From: Levilactobacillus andaensis
GTDB lineage: Bacteria > Bacillota > Bacilli > Lactobacillales > Lactobacillaceae
Length of the DNA: 64,000 bases
NCBI RefSeq assembly: GCF_016861695.1
Contig: NZ_BOLP01000004.1
Span: 248,001 to 312,000 of the forward strand
Direction: 5' to 3'
Within the stretch, counting starts at the first letter, position 1, and each line of letters begins with the position of its first letter. The position numbers were made by a program, and so were the translations under genes. Of the stretch, positions 45,501-55,058 are shown in pieces. Below the pieces are notes generated by a model. It did no database searches. It had not been told where the DNA came from and saw nothing but the letters and a program-made list of their open reading frames with translations.

Positions 45501-46904
45501 ATGGAAAAACGAATTAAAGGTTCATGTACCACCATTTTGGTTGGGAAAAAGGCGTCACTCGATGGGTCAACGATTATTTCACGGAACGACGATGGCCACG
45601 AAGCCCTCGATCCTGAAAAGTTTGTCGTTGTTAACCCTGCCGACCAGCCCCGCGACTACAAGGCTGTTATCAGTGGTGTCGAGGTTAAATTACCCGATAA
45701 TCCATTACGTTATACGTCCATTCCAAACTCAATCCTAACGAACGGTATCTGGCCAGCCGCTGGTATCAACAGCGACAACATCGCCATGTCCGCGACTGAA
45801 ACGATTACCACTAACTCTCGCATCTTGGGCATCGACCCTTACGTTGCTGGCGGTATCGGCGAAGAAGATTTGGTCACGTTGGTCTTGCCATACATTCACA
45901 GCGCGCGCGAAGGGGTTGAACGTTTGGGCAGTCTCCTGAAGGAATATGGGACTTACGAACCAAACGGGATTGCCTTCTCTGACAACAACGAAATTTGGTG
46001 GCTAGAAACCATCGGTGGTCATCACTGGGCTGCTAAGCGAATTCCAGATGATGCCTACGTCGTCGCTCCTAACCGGATGAACATTGACTTCTTTGATTTC
46101 AGTGCTGACGATACCATGGCCTCCGATGACTTGGAAGACATGATTGAAACCTACAGTTTAAACCCTGATTTTGACACGGTTAACCTGCGTCACATCTTCG
46201 GTAGTGCTTCCACTAAGGACACGGTCTACAACAACCCCCGTGCTTGGTTCGGTCAAAAGTACTTCTCCCCTGATGTCGAACAGGACCCGCAAGACCAAGA
46301 CCTACCATTCATCTGCCATGCGAACCGGAAAATTTCCATTGAAGACGTTAAGTACGTGTTGAGTTCTCACTTTGAAAACACGAAATACGACGTTTACGGT
46401 GACGGATCTGAAGCCGACAAGACGAAGTTCCGTCCAATCGGAATCAACCGGAACCACGATGTGCACATTCTCCAAATCAGAAATAATGTGCCCGACAGCA
46501 TTGCCGGTATTCACTGGTTAGCCTTTGGCGCCAACACGTTCAACACGGTCGTTCCTTTCTACGCCAACGTTGACGACACGCCAGCCGTTTACAAGGATGC
46601 CGATGGCACGTTCAACTTGAATCATATGTACTGGTTAAGCTGCACCACGGCCTTGCTGGGTGACACGGACTACGACTTATACGTCGACTTCCGTAACACC
46701 TTTGCTTTGGAAGCCATGGGTGCTTACCGCAAGATTCAAAATGACACGGATGCCGCTATCAAGAATGGTGCCGACGTGAAGATCTTGAAAGACGCTAATG
46801 AAAAGTTGTCTAACGAATCCTTCACGCGTCAGACCAAGTTGCTTGGTGACATGGTCACGTTCGGTTCTGAACACATGAAGTTACGGTACAATTTAAACGA
46901 TTAA
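45501..46904 (+). CDS. pepD: C69-family dipeptidase
   Basis: A 467-residue Ntn-hydrolase of the PepD type. The N-terminal cysteine of [19 protein letters not shown] (residue 9) is expected to become the nucleophile after removal of a short propeptide. [26 protein letters not shown] and [12 protein letters not shown] are typical of lactic acid bacterial dipeptidase A. It cleaves a broad range of dipeptides in the cytoplasm. AAAAGGAG precedes ATG 45501 and a terminator follows directly, so it is monocistronic. Confidence 0.93.
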   Translation: MEKRIKGSCTTILVGKKASLDGSTIISRNDDGHEALDPEKFVVVNPADQPRDYKAVISGVEVKLPDNPLRYTSIPNSILTNGIWPAAGINSDNIAMSATETITTNSRILGIDPYVAGGIGEEDLVTLVLPYIHSAREGVERLGSLLKEYGTYEPNGIAFSDNNEIWWLETIGGHHWAAKRIPDDAYVVAPNRMNIDFFDFSADDTMASDDLEDMIETYSLNPDFDTVNLRHIFGSASTKDTVYNNPRAWFGQKYFSPDVEQDPQDQDLPFICHANRKISIEDVKYVLSSHFENTKYDVYGDGSEADKTKFRPIGINRNHDVHILQIRNNVPDSIAGIHWLAFGANTFNTVVPFYANVDDTPAVYKDADGTFNLNHMYWLSCTTALLGDTDYDLYVDFRNTFALEAMGAYRKIQNDTDAAIKNGADVKILKDANEKLSNESFTRQTKLLGDMVTFGSEHMKLRYNLND

Positions 46905-46907
46905 ACG

Positions 46908-46939
46908 TAAAGCCTTCCTCAATCCGGGGAAGGCTTTTT
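46908..46939 (+). terminator. pepD terminator
   Basis: AAAGCCTTCC, eight-base loop, GGAAGGCTTTTT. It also faces the convergent small operon at 46946. Confidence 0.85.
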
Positions 46940-46945
46940 ATTGAA

Positions 46946-47104
46946 TTACTGAACAATCTCCCGAATGTCACGCATCCCAATAAATAAAGGATACGTTTCT
47001 GGAAAGACCGCCACCCGGTCATAATTCATGTGCAGATATTTGAATTCAAAATGCTGATAAAACTCCACAGCACTTGGCAATTTTCTAATATTAATCTTAT
47101 ACAT
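46946..47104 (-). CDS. Short protein, second gene of a coupled pair (unrecognised)
   Basis: A 52-residue protein, too short for standard ORF cut-offs. Its ATG overlaps the stop of the upstream gene as ATGTATAA, indicating coupled translation. The sequence MYKINIRKLPSAVEFYQHFE...AVFPETYPLFIGMRDIREIV is loosely like one half of a VOC/glyoxalase fold or a miniature RelE-like protein. I do not recognise the family. Its length, overlap and partner suggest a small toxin-antitoxin-type pair, which is an inference only. Confidence 0.5.
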   Translation of the reverse strand: MYKINIRKLPSAVEFYQHFEFKYLHMNYDRVAVFPETYPLFIGMRDIREIVQ

Positions 47105-47270
47105 CAAAGTTGGCCCTGCTTAATGCCGCTGATATTTTATCAAGCTCGCATTGCTTCTCAAAAGTAGTTTCTTGGTCTTGGGGGGCAAGCAGGTTCATAA
47201 CATATTTCAGTTCTGCCCTACTTTTAACTTCAATCACTTGTTTTAGATCATTGCTTTTCGCTACAGACAT
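47097..47270 (-). CDS. Short protein, first gene of a coupled pair (unrecognised)
   Basis: A 57-residue protein starting at ATG 47270 after a strong AAGGGGGAAG site. It is mostly polar and probably helical (KSNDLKQVIEVKSRAELKYV, QETTFEKQCELDKISAALSR). It overlaps the next gene by 8 bases. The arrangement, with a small helical acidic-basic protein first, resembles an antitoxin preceding its toxin, but no DNA-binding motif is evident. Confidence 0.5.
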   Translation of the reverse strand: MSVAKSNDLKQVIEVKSRAELKYVMNLLAPQDQETTFEKQCELDKISAALSRANFDV

Positions 47271-47380
47271 TTGACTTCCCCCTTAATTCTAATTTGAACC
47301 GCATCTGCCATAGAATCTTTACGTTCCACCAAGTATAACTGCCTAACCCTATCAGTGTATAGCACAATCTCAACTTAATC

Positions 47381-47424
47381 GAAAACGGGTGTCCATCGCC
47401 GCTACATCAGCAATGAACACCCGC
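47381..47424 (-). terminator. Terminator of the NlpC/P60-like gene
   Basis: On the minus strand CGGGTGT.CAT.GC / GC.ATG.ACACCCG is followed by TTTTC. It lies 78 bases after the stop at 47502. Confidence 0.5.
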
Positions 47425-47501
47425 TTCAATTATCCATAAAATTATCGTTACCAACAATAACCCCTACAACCACTAAAGCAGCACACCCATTTAGCCTTAG
47501 T

Positions 47502-48578
47502 CTAAAACTTCAGTTCATACTCAAAGCCCAGCTTCTTATAATAGTCCAGCTCAATAAAGTCTGTAGGCCGGACCTCACCATCGCGCTTCTCAAAGTAAGC
47601 CACGCCCGCCAGCTTCAGCATCTTATAGACGAACTGTGAACAAAACAGGATATTGGGCCTGGCAGAATGCCGCGACACCAGGCCCACCATGTTATAGGCG
47701 CTCCCCTCCCGGTTGATCTCAGCAATCTTATCCAAGACGAACTGCTTTTGCTCACGCGTCACCAGTAAACTATACACGAGCAACGACGCCCCTTGCTTTT
47801 GATGGAAAAACTCCAGCGTTTCGGCATTCATCCCCGGCGGATAGACATTGTCCCCACCGTTATAGGAAATGATTGTCGCCAAGTCGCGGTCAAACGCCAA
47901 CGACACGTGGTTAAATTGTTTACGAGTAAATACCGAAATCATTTCACTGGCCGCACTTCCAGTATTGGATACCGCCAAGTAGAGGTGCTCATCGGCTAAC
48001 GTGGCCTCAGCCGCCGCAAAATAATCGTCCGTGAGCGTACCGTGGTTGATGTATCGCATGGCACTGTGCCGCGGCAAGTCGGCTAAAATGGTCTTCAAAT
48101 GGGCCACCGACACCTTATCTTTCGCCGCAGCCGTCTCCGCCATAATATCCGAAAACTTGTCCGTATTCCGTCGCAACTCCGCAAAGCTCACGGTCGTTGC
48201 CTCTTCCACGGTTGGCAGATAAAAGGCAACTTGGTTATTCGTCGTCACAAAACGCTCGACCCACAGTGGTAGCAACACAATTACAACGCTAACCACCTTA
48301 TCCAGAAAATACAGAGCGGACCAGCCCCGCAGCGGAAAGACGACCGCCGAAACGAAGACGATTTGAATCGCCAACATCAGACTATAGACGACGGTCAGTC
48401 CGATTTTAGCAGGCTTAGGAAACTGCGCTAGCCATGTCCGTACCAACATCATGGCCGCCACATAGATGTAGGTGATAATTAAAATCGGTTGATTCGCAAG
48501 TAAATACAACAGAACTAATAAGATCCAGCCGATTCCCCGAATCTTAATCGATTGAAAATAGTCCACTATCGCACCCAT
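47502..48578 (-). CDS. Membrane protein with C-terminal permuted NlpC/P60-like domain
   Basis: A 358-residue protein. ATG 48578 is used because AGAGGGG lies just upstream; in-frame ATGs further up fall in a leader hairpin. The first 115 residues contain about four hydrophobic helices (WILLVLLYLLANQPILIITY, IGLTVVYSLMLAIQIVFVSA and others). The C-terminal 200 residues carry QFNHVSLAFDRDL with a His and NILFCSQFVYKMLKLAG with a Cys, the order and spacing of permuted NlpC/P60 (YiiX/YebB-type) thiol hydrolases. It may be a membrane-tethered peptidase or amidase; the substrate is not known. Confidence 0.7.
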   Translation of the reverse strand: MGAIVDYFQSIKIRGIGWILLVLLYLLANQPILIITYIYVAAMMLVRTWLAQFPKPAKIGLTVVYSLMLAIQIVFVSAVVFPLRGWSALYFLDKVVSVVIVLLPLWVERFVTTNNQVAFYLPTVEEATTVSFAELRRNTDKFSDIMAETAAAKDKVSVAHLKTILADLPRHSAMRYINHGTLTDDYFAAAEATLADEHLYLAVSNTGSAASEMISVFTRKQFNHVSLAFDRDLATIISYNGGDNVYPPGMNAETLEFFHQKQGASLLVYSLLVTREQKQFVLDKIAEINREGSAYNMVGLVSRHSARPNILFCSQFVYKMLKLAGVAYFEKRDGEVRPTDFIELDYYKKLGFEYELKF

Positions 48579-48602
48579 TGGCACCCCTCTTTCGTTCAAC
48601 AT

Positions 48603-48659
48603 CAAAGAGCGTCCCACCGGCATCGACGAGTCAGCCGTTTTGTCGGTGTCACGCTCTTT
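48603..48659. other. Leader hairpin of the NlpC/P60-like gene
   Basis: AAAGAGCGT and ACGCTCTTT arms, with CCACCG/CGGTG just inside, form a stem directly upstream of the start codon. It could act as a leader structure or a terminator for upstream transcription. Confidence 0.5.
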
Positions 48660-48748
48660 CATTTATCATTAATTATAGTTGCATTCAGTATAGCATAACC
48701 ATCATTATAATCGGGACAACTATCGAGCTTATAACGATCATTGACCAC

Positions 48749-48787
48749 CAAAAAAGCTCACCAGAAATCAACTTCCGGTGAGCTTTC
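48749..48787 (-). terminator. pepN terminator
   Basis: AAAGCTCACC.GAA / TTC.GGTGAGCTTTTTT on the minus strand, 12 bases after the pepN stop. Confidence 0.85.
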
Positions 48788-48798
48788 ATCGTAAATGT

Positions 48799-51333
48799 TT
48801 ATTTTACAGCTTCAGCAACGGCATCATTCACAGCCGTCTTTTCGTCTTCAATCAAGGCGACACGGGTTTCGATGACCTTGGTGTCCATCGTTATTTCCCG
48901 GGTTAACCCTGGCGTATTCAATTTCGGTTCGAAGAAGGCCTTAAATTCAGCCAACCGTTCTGGTGTGTGGAAAACACCAGTCGTCACGGTGATGTACGTG
49001 GTGAATTCCATGTCGCCACCGACCGTGTCCTCTAGCCATTGCCAATCGTTTCTGATCCAATCCCAAGCGGCTTGTTCACCCTTGGAATTGTTCAGCACGC
49101 CGCGGTACCAAGCCCGCAAGTCTTGGGGCTTAACGGTATCAGCGTCCTCAAAGACACCGATCAATTTGGCAATCAACGTCGCATCCGGCGTCGCTGGCAA
49201 GGCCGCAGCGAGGTCAGCCTTGTAGCTGGCGTCACTGGACTTCCGGTAATCGTTCAAGAGTTGGTCGAAGACTTGGGCATCGCTAAAGTTTTCCACTTCA
49301 TTGGCCAAGATGAAGACCCGGACAGACGCTGGCAAACTAGCCAAGTTGTCTTTATGGGCAACAAATAGCTTGTGCGCAGACGCAATCGAGTCAGGATTCT
49401 TGGCGTACAAAGCCGCGTTCAAAACGAATGGCCGCGTCAATTGGTCGTCGTTAGATTCACCGGCCTTAGGCGTCCAGCTCAACCGTTCAACTTGTTTAGC
49501 ACTCAAACGATCAAACAATGCCCGTAAGGCTTTTTCTTCGGCAGATTCTGGCGTTACAAACTTCTGTAGGTTACCAGCAACACCGTAAAGCACATCGTTA
49601 ACGACCGTCGATTGACTGTCCGCAAACCGACTCAGCAATGGCACGATAGCGGCGTAAGAAATTTGCCGACCTTCAGCCAATAAGCGTAGGTCTTGGAGCA
49701 ACTGCAATTGGGCAATTGCATCTAAGGAGTCTAGGTTAGCTAAGATGTCTTGCAGCAAGGTGTCGTCGTACTTCACGATGAAGTGTGAGCTGTTGCCGAC
49801 GTTTAAGCGGAATGGCTTGCCGCTGGCCTGACGCAATTCAGCGTAGTCGCCCAAGGTCACAGACTTGTCCGCTAAAATTTCAGGAACAGCGTCGTAGTTA
49901 CCATTCAAAGGCACTTGCCATTGACGGCCGGCATCCTTGCCTTCACCGACAAAGAATTGTTGCTGGTTGATGGTCAATTTTCCATCGACGACTGCGGCGG
50001 AAACGACTGGATAACCAGGTTGTTCGAGCCAAGAAGTCATGATGGCCCCAACGTTCATGCCAGAAGCGGCACCCAGAGCAGCCCAGAGATCAGCCCCAGT
50101 AGCGTTGCCGTAATGGTGGGTGGCAAAGTAGTTCTTCAGCCCGGCCCGCAAGGCATCGTCACCGATCAAGGCGCGAACCATAACTAACATCCGTGCACCC
50201 TTGGCATAAACGATGGCACTGTCAAACAGTGCGTCGATTTCGGCTGGATCTTCAACCTGCACGTGAACGGATTGGACACCGTCAGTGGCATCCCGTTGCA
50301 GAGCCATTGGCGCTTCGGACGTCTGGAAGACTTCCCAGATGTGCCAGTCGGGTTCAATGGCGTCGATAGCGACGTATTCCATCATGTTGGCAAAACTTTC
50401 GTTCAACCAGAGGTCGTCCCACCACTTCATGGTCACCAGGTCACCGAACCATTGGTGAGCCAATTCATGGGCGATAACCGTAGCGACCCGTTGCTTCGTT
50501 TCAAACGAGGTGTTGTCGGGATCTAAGACCAGGTAGGCTTCCCGGTAAGTAACCAACCCCCAGTTTTCCATGGCGCCGGCTGAGAAGTCAGGCAAGGCCA
50601 ACTGCCAAGAATGAGGAAGTGGATATGGCGTCTGGTAGAAGTCTTCGTAAAATTCGATAGAGCGCTTGGCAATATCCAAGGCAAAGTCGAGTTCCTTAGG
50701 CTGATGTGCTTTGGTGGAGAAAACGCCGACCTTGACGCCACTCTTAGTGGTGGTCAATTTGCTCTGCATTTCCCCGAAAGCAAAGGCAATAAGGTAGGAA
50801 GACATGCGAACCGTGGTGTCAAAGTAATGAACCCCGTTGACAACCTTCACTTCAGGCATGTTGCTGATGACGGTCTCACCCGCGTGTTCGTCGAACTTGA
50901 TAGCGAGGTCAAATGTAGCCTTGGCTTCGGGTTCATCAACACATGGGAAGGCTTGGCGGGCAGCGGTCGTTTCAAACTGCGTGCCGATCAATTCCTTCTT
51001 CTCCCCGTTGAGTTCATAGTAAGATGGGTAAATTCCCATCATGCTGTCGGTCAGCGGTGCGGTGAAGTCGATGGCTACCGTAGTCTCGCCGGTCTTACCC
51101 AGGTCGATGTGGATGCCTTCGCTCTGGTCGTCAAAGGTAAATGGCACGTCCTTGCCGTCAGCTTTAACGGCGCTGATGGTCATAAACTTCTGATGGATTG
51201 CGATGTTAGCTTGCTTGGCGTCACCAGTAATAGTGGATGTCCCGGAGATCAGCTTCGTCGCCCGGTTGATGTCGAGGTACACGTTGTAGTGCGTTGGTTG
51301 GAACAGTTCGTAAAAATGTGTGGATTCTGCCAT
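48799..51333 (-). CDS. pepN: Aminopeptidase N, M1 family
   Basis: An 844-residue zinc aminopeptidase of the length usual for lactobacilli. The exopeptidase motif GAMENWG and the zinc site VIAHELAHQWFGDLV with the downstream NESFA glutamate are intact. It releases N-terminal residues from peptides in the cytoplasm and provides amino acids during growth on protein. AAGGAG precedes ATG 51333. It is monocistronic with its own terminator. Confidence 0.96.
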   Translation of the reverse strand: MAESTHFYELFQPTHYNVYLDINRATKLISGTSTITGDAKQANIAIHQKFMTISAVKADGKDVPFTFDDQSEGIHIDLGKTGETTVAIDFTAPLTDSMMGIYPSYYELNGEKKELIGTQFETTAARQAFPCVDEPEAKATFDLAIKFDEHAGETVISNMPEVKVVNGVHYFDTTVRMSSYLIAFAFGEMQSKLTTTKSGVKVGVFSTKAHQPKELDFALDIAKRSIEFYEDFYQTPYPLPHSWQLALPDFSAGAMENWGLVTYREAYLVLDPDNTSFETKQRVATVIAHELAHQWFGDLVTMKWWDDLWLNESFANMMEYVAIDAIEPDWHIWEVFQTSEAPMALQRDATDGVQSVHVQVEDPAEIDALFDSAIVYAKGARMLVMVRALIGDDALRAGLKNYFATHHYGNATGADLWAALGAASGMNVGAIMTSWLEQPGYPVVSAAVVDGKLTINQQQFFVGEGKDAGRQWQVPLNGNYDAVPEILADKSVTLGDYAELRQASGKPFRLNVGNSSHFIVKYDDTLLQDILANLDSLDAIAQLQLLQDLRLLAEGRQISYAAIVPLLSRFADSQSTVVNDVLYGVAGNLQKFVTPESAEEKALRALFDRLSAKQVERLSWTPKAGESNDDQLTRPFVLNAALYAKNPDSIASAHKLFVAHKDNLASLPASVRVFILANEVENFSDAQVFDQLLNDYRKSSDASYKADLAAALPATPDATLIAKLIGVFEDADTVKPQDLRAWYRGVLNNSKGEQAAWDWIRNDWQWLEDTVGGDMEFTTYITVTTGVFHTPERLAEFKAFFEPKLNTPGLTREITMDTKVIETRVALIEDEKTAVNDAVAEAVK

Positions 51334-51410
51334 ATTTTTCTCCTTAAATTGTTAGAATAAACTCATTATACGACAATTGGTTGTGAGACGCCACGAATGA
51401 CGCGAGTAAA

Positions 51411-51893
51411 TTAATGCTGCCCCTGTTTTAGCCAGGCTTCGACTTCCTGTCCGTTAATTGAGTGGGTAAACCGCCGTCCGGGTTGCCAGTCGATGCTGGG
51501 ATAAGCACAACGTAAGCGGTCGTTAGCAACGGCAACTGGCGTGGAACTGGAGGTGCAGAACTGCCAGACGGTCTTGCCACGCAGCAGATTCGTTTCGAGT
51601 AAGGTGTTGACCACGTGTGGGACCTGACTCCACCAGATGGGCGCGCCAAGATAGACGGTGTCAGCCTGTTCAAGTAACCGCTGATTAGGTACTTGAATGG
51701 CCGGTCGAACGGTATCATCGGCGGATTCGAGTGACACCCGACTGGTCGGATTGTGCCAGTCGAGGTCGTCGGGCGTGTAGGGATGCTGCGGTTCTATCGG
51801 CACTAACTGCGCGCCAGTCACGCGAGAAATCTTCTGGGCCACGGCAGCGGTATGCCCGGTACAAGAAAAGTATAAGACGATTTGTTTTGACAT
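51411..51893 (-). CDS. Flavodoxin-family protein
   Basis: A 160-residue single-domain protein. The FMN phosphate loop YFSCTGHTAAVAQ and the isoalloxazine-side loop LGAPIWWSQVPHVVNTLLE fit the flavodoxin_4 group, as does CTSSSTPVA near the C-terminus. It is probably an FMN-dependent redox carrier or quinone-type reductase in the cytoplasm. AAAGGAG lies upstream of ATG 51893. No partner gene is adjacent. Confidence 0.85.
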   Translation of the reverse strand: MSKQIVLYFSCTGHTAAVAQKISRVTGAQLVPIEPQHPYTPDDLDWHNPTSRVSLESADDTVRPAIQVPNQRLLEQADTVYLGAPIWWSQVPHVVNTLLETNLLRGKTVWQFCTSSSTPVAVANDRLRCAYPSIDWQPGRRFTHSINGQEVEAWLKQGQH

Positions 51894-51990
51894 AGATGGG
51901 ATAACTCCTTTTGGGAACGATTAATTTCTAGTTACTCTAGTTATACACCTTGATTGTTGGTGACGAAAATAAAATCGTTGTCTTTGTAAT

Positions 51991-52025
51991 GAAAAAAGAT
52001 TCAATCCAAAAATGAATTGAATCTT
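51991..52025 (-). terminator. Terminator of the HIT-protein gene
   Basis: AAGATTCAAT and ATTGAATCTT arms, then TTTTTTC on the minus strand. Confidence 0.65.
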
Positions 52026-52100
52026 CAATCTATAATGCCTTTCTTCCGAGATAATTATTAGTTCCATAACGTAAATCAGTCAGTGACCAGATGTTTGCTT

Positions 52101-52505
52101 TTAAAAACGTAATTTCTGAAAAACATCATCACCGTTAATATCACTTTTATAATCAAAGTCAGGCCAAGCGTTTATCCCATCATTTTCTCTTCTGGGGATA
52201 AAGTGGATGTGAAAATGGGAAACCGACTGCCCAGCTGGCTTTCCGTCAGCACTCAGCAAGTTATAGCTATCATAACCGGTAGCCAAAATATGAGTGCCCA
52301 CTGCCTTAACCATTTTCATAATTTCAAGCATCGATTGCTGATCTGCATCCTCCAAACTAGCAAAATGCTTTTTAGAAAAAATGATGATGTGTCCAGGCAC
52401 TTCTTGCTCCAAAGTCATGATGGCCATTGCGTGTTTATTCTCATGGATGATTTTACTGGGAACTTTTCCGTTGATTATTTGACAGAAAATACAGTCATTC
52501 TTCAT
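52101..52505 (-). CDS. HIT-family nucleotide hydrolase
   Basis: A 134-residue protein. It has a zinc-binding-type start (NDCIFCQIINGKVPSKII) and the histidine triad SVSHFHIHFIPR near residue 98. Such proteins hydrolyse dinucleoside polyphosphates or nucleotidyl conjugates. The C-terminal tail (INAWPDFDYKSDINGDDVFQ) is characteristic of a lactic acid bacterial subgroup. It is monocistronic. Confidence 0.9.
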   Translation of the reverse strand: MKNDCIFCQIINGKVPSKIIHENKHAMAIMTLEQEVPGHIIIFSKKHFASLEDADQQSMLEIMKMVKAVGTHILATGYDSYNLLSADGKPAGQSVSHFHIHFIPRRENDGINAWPDFDYKSDINGDDVFQKLRF

Positions 52506-52654
52506 TTTATCTCCATCTTCTACTTAAAACTTGTCACGTAAATATAGTTATAACTTGTAGTCAACTGTGCTCGCAGTATACCTTTCCATTCCTTTAGCAT
52601 CAATCAAAATCCTCTGATTATTGCCATACCCTTACAAATAACAGTTCAATTGGA

Positions 52655-52694
52655 AATAAAAAAATATCCAGTCGGCAGATGCCAAACTGGATAC
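52655..52694 (-). terminator. guaA terminator
   Basis: TATCCAGT.GGCA / TGCC.ACTGGATA followed by TTTTTTTATTT on the minus strand. Confidence 0.85.
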
Positions 52695-52722
52695 TCATTT
52701 TGTCATTTTGAAGAATAGTTTC

Positions 52723-54279
52723 CTATTCCCATTCAATTGTCGAAGGCGGCTTGCTCGTAACGTCATACAGGATACGGTTTACGTGATCCACTTCATTGAC
52801 AATGCGGACGGAAATCTCCTGTAAAACATCCCACGGAATGCGGGCAAAGTCAGCGGTCATGCCGTCGATAGACGTTACAGCACGGATACCCACGGCATAG
52901 TCGTAAGTCCGGCCATCACCCATGACCCCAACGCTCTTGATGTTTGGAAGCACCGTGAAGTACTGCCAAATATCGCGGTCGAGGCCGGCTTTCTTGATTT
53001 CTTCACGCAGAATCAAGTCACTATCGCGGACAATCTGTAACTTTTCTGGCGTGATTTCACCAAGGACCCGAATCCCTAAACCAGGGCCAGGGAATGGTTG
53101 CCGCCAAACGAGTGCGCTTGGCATCCCCAACTTTTCGCCCAACTCACGGGCTTCATCCTTGAACAAGGAACGCAGTGGTTCAATCAGCTGGAAGTGCATG
53201 TCTTCCGGCAACCCACCGACGTTATGATGGGACTTGATAGTCTGTGCCGTATCAGTCCCACTTTCAATCACATCGGTATACAACGTCCCTTGAGCCAAGA
53301 AGTCGATACCATCGAGCTTTTGGGCTTCGTCATTAAAGACTTGGATAAATTCATTACCAATAATCTTACGTTTCTTTTCAGGTTCAGTGACGCCGGCCAA
53401 TTTGCTCAAGAAGCGGTCTTGTGCATCGACTTTCACGATGTTCAAGCCGAACTTCCCTTCCAAACTGTCCATCACTTGCTTGGCTTCACCCTTTCGCAAA
53501 AGGCCATGATCCACAAAGATACTGGTCAGTTGCGTCCCAATGGCCTTGTGCAAGAGCACACCGACCACTGAGGAATCGACGCCACCGGACAGGCCCAACA
53601 AGACACGCTTGTTGCCGACCATCTCTCGGATGTGTTCGATTTGCAGATCGATGAAATCATCCATGGACCAGTTGGCTGCCGCACCACAAACGTCAAAGGC
53701 AAAGTGTTTCAGAATATCATTGCCGTATTCCGTGTTACGAACTTCCGCGTGGAATTGAATCCCGTAGAAGTTACGGTCAACATCCTGCATGGCAGAAATT
53801 GGGCAATTTTCACTCGTTGCCACGCGTTCAAATCCATCTGGCACCTGCGTCACTAAGTCACCATGACTCATCCATACCGTCTGGGTCTTTGGCGTGTCCT
53901 TGAACAGCTTTGCATCATCACTCAACACGGTGATGTCCGCGCGACCGTATTCCCGGTTATCTGCGGATTCAACTTTCCCGCCCTTTAAACTGTGGGCCAT
54001 CAGTTGCATCCCGTAACAGATTCCCAGAATCGGAATTCCCAGGTTAAAGATCTCAGGGTCAACGTTGAATGCACTGCTGTCGTACACGCTGTTTGGTCCC
54101 CCGGAGAAGATAATTCCCTTGGGGCCCCAAGCCTTGATCTCAGCCGCACTCATAGTGTGGGCCTTTAGTTCAGAGTAAACGCCCATGTCACGAATCCGGC
54201 GCGTAATCAATTGATTGTATTGACTTCCGAAGTCCAAGACGATAATCTTATCGAATTTGGACATATCCACGTTTGCCAA
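52723..54279 (-). CDS. guaA: GMP synthase, glutamine-hydrolysing (EC 6.3.5.2)
   Basis: A 518-residue enzyme that aminates XMP to GMP. TTG 54279 is chosen: AAAGG lies 9 bases upstream and it gives the known N-terminus [20 protein letters not shown]. The class I amidotransferase triad is visible (LGICYGMQ with the Cys, GIQFHAEV with the His and Glu). The PP-loop ATP pyrophosphatase motif is [14 protein letters not shown], and the C-terminal dimerisation domain ends PPSTIEWE. It is transcribed alone from a strong promoter. Confidence 0.97.
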   Translation of the reverse strand: MANVDMSKFDKIIVLDFGSQYNQLITRRIRDMGVYSELKAHTMSAAEIKAWGPKGIIFSGGPNSVYDSSAFNVDPEIFNLGIPILGICYGMQLMAHSLKGGKVESADNREYGRADITVLSDDAKLFKDTPKTQTVWMSHGDLVTQVPDGFERVATSENCPISAMQDVDRNFYGIQFHAEVRNTEYGNDILKHFAFDVCGAAANWSMDDFIDLQIEHIREMVGNKRVLLGLSGGVDSSVVGVLLHKAIGTQLTSIFVDHGLLRKGEAKQVMDSLEGKFGLNIVKVDAQDRFLSKLAGVTEPEKKRKIIGNEFIQVFNDEAQKLDGIDFLAQGTLYTDVIESGTDTAQTIKSHHNVGGLPEDMHFQLIEPLRSLFKDEARELGEKLGMPSALVWRQPFPGPGLGIRVLGEITPEKLQIVRDSDLILREEIKKAGLDRDIWQYFTVLPNIKSVGVMGDGRTYDYAVGIRAVTSIDGMTADFARIPWDVLQEISVRIVNEVDHVNRILYDVTSKPPSTIEWE

Positions 54280-54315
54280 GCCATTCACCCTTTCTTCTTT
54301 TTCAACATTGGTTAT

Positions 54316-54344
54316 ATCATACAGATTTCTCAAACGATGGTCAA
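54316..54344 (-). promoter_or_regulatory. guaA promoter
   Basis: On the minus strand -35 TTGACC (54339-54344), a 17-base spacer and -10 TATGAT (54316-54321). No purine riboswitch-like structure was recognised in the short leader. Confidence 0.75.
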
Positions 54345-54468
54345 TGCAAATCCGACCGATTCCCACCAGAATTGAGTCACCCCTTAAGCTACGGGTGGCC
54401 TTCACTACTACCACTTGTTCCCGTTGCCCCGGCTTCCATCGACCGAAACTTAATCGTTAGGATAACCA

Positions 54469-55047
54469 CTAAGTTAATTTCAGGCGTAAATGACAATAAC
54501 CTTGCCTGTCCAACAATCGCCGTTGGGTCGCCACAAATCCGTACTCGGCTGCCAGTGTTCCCAGTGAACTTCCCGGCCGCACGTCCATCCCCATTACGGG
54601 ACAGCCACTCAACTTGGCCCGGTGAATCGCATCACCCAGGAGCCATTCGTCGAACCATTTCTGTTGGAAGGTCTTGCCCTTGGAACGATTCCGCACCGTT
54701 AGTAAGTCCAAGTACCACTCATCGGCCAACGCGCGGGGTGGCACCACCAATTGCTGCGGTGGTGCCACCTGCATACGCGTAAACAGCGCTGACCACTGAT
54801 TGTCTAGCGTCGGCTCAACCGCCGCTGGATAACCGTACGCCACGCCGACCGCCACGCCCTGATTTTGATAGACCCGAGCCTGCGGATAACCATAGCGAAA
54901 CTGGGGTTGATGGTAGCCGACAAATAGGAGTTGTGAGAGCTGTTCCTTACTGATTCGGCGCAGTCGGCGTAATTGGCGCCGCTCCAGCTCATGAAGCACC
55001 AGCATAGCCACAGCATCGGCATCAACAATGGTCGCATCTCGTAACAT
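54469..55047 (-). CDS. GNAT-like N-acetyltransferase
   Basis: A 192-residue protein. The N-terminal MLRDATIVDADAVAMLVLHEL and the C-terminal VMGMDVRPGSSLGTLAAEYGF fit the GNAT fold (entry beta-alpha unit and C-terminal strand), with YLDLLTVRNRSKGKTFQQKW as the probable acetyl-CoA pyrophosphate loop. The substrate is unknown. It lies 11 bases downstream of coaA and is probably co-transcribed with it. Confidence 0.75.
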   Translation of the reverse strand: MLRDATIVDADAVAMLVLHELERRQLRRLRRISKEQLSQLLFVGYHQPQFRYGYPQARVYQNQGVAVGVAYGYPAAVEPTLDNQWSALFTRMQVAPPQQLVVPPRALADEWYLDLLTVRNRSKGKTFQQKWFDEWLLGDAIHRAKLSGCPVMGMDVRPGSSLGTLAAEYGFVATQRRLLDRQGYCHLRLKLT

Positions 55048-55058
55048 CCGACCGCCCC

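Noticed and set aside
50611-51360. Open frame of 249 codons opposite pepN
   Set aside because: It mirrors the codon structure of pepN, has no own signals and no recognisable protein features.
54345-54468. Purine riboswitch before guaA
   Set aside because: The sequence upstream of the guaA promoter does not show the three-helix purine aptamer and lies before the -35 box.
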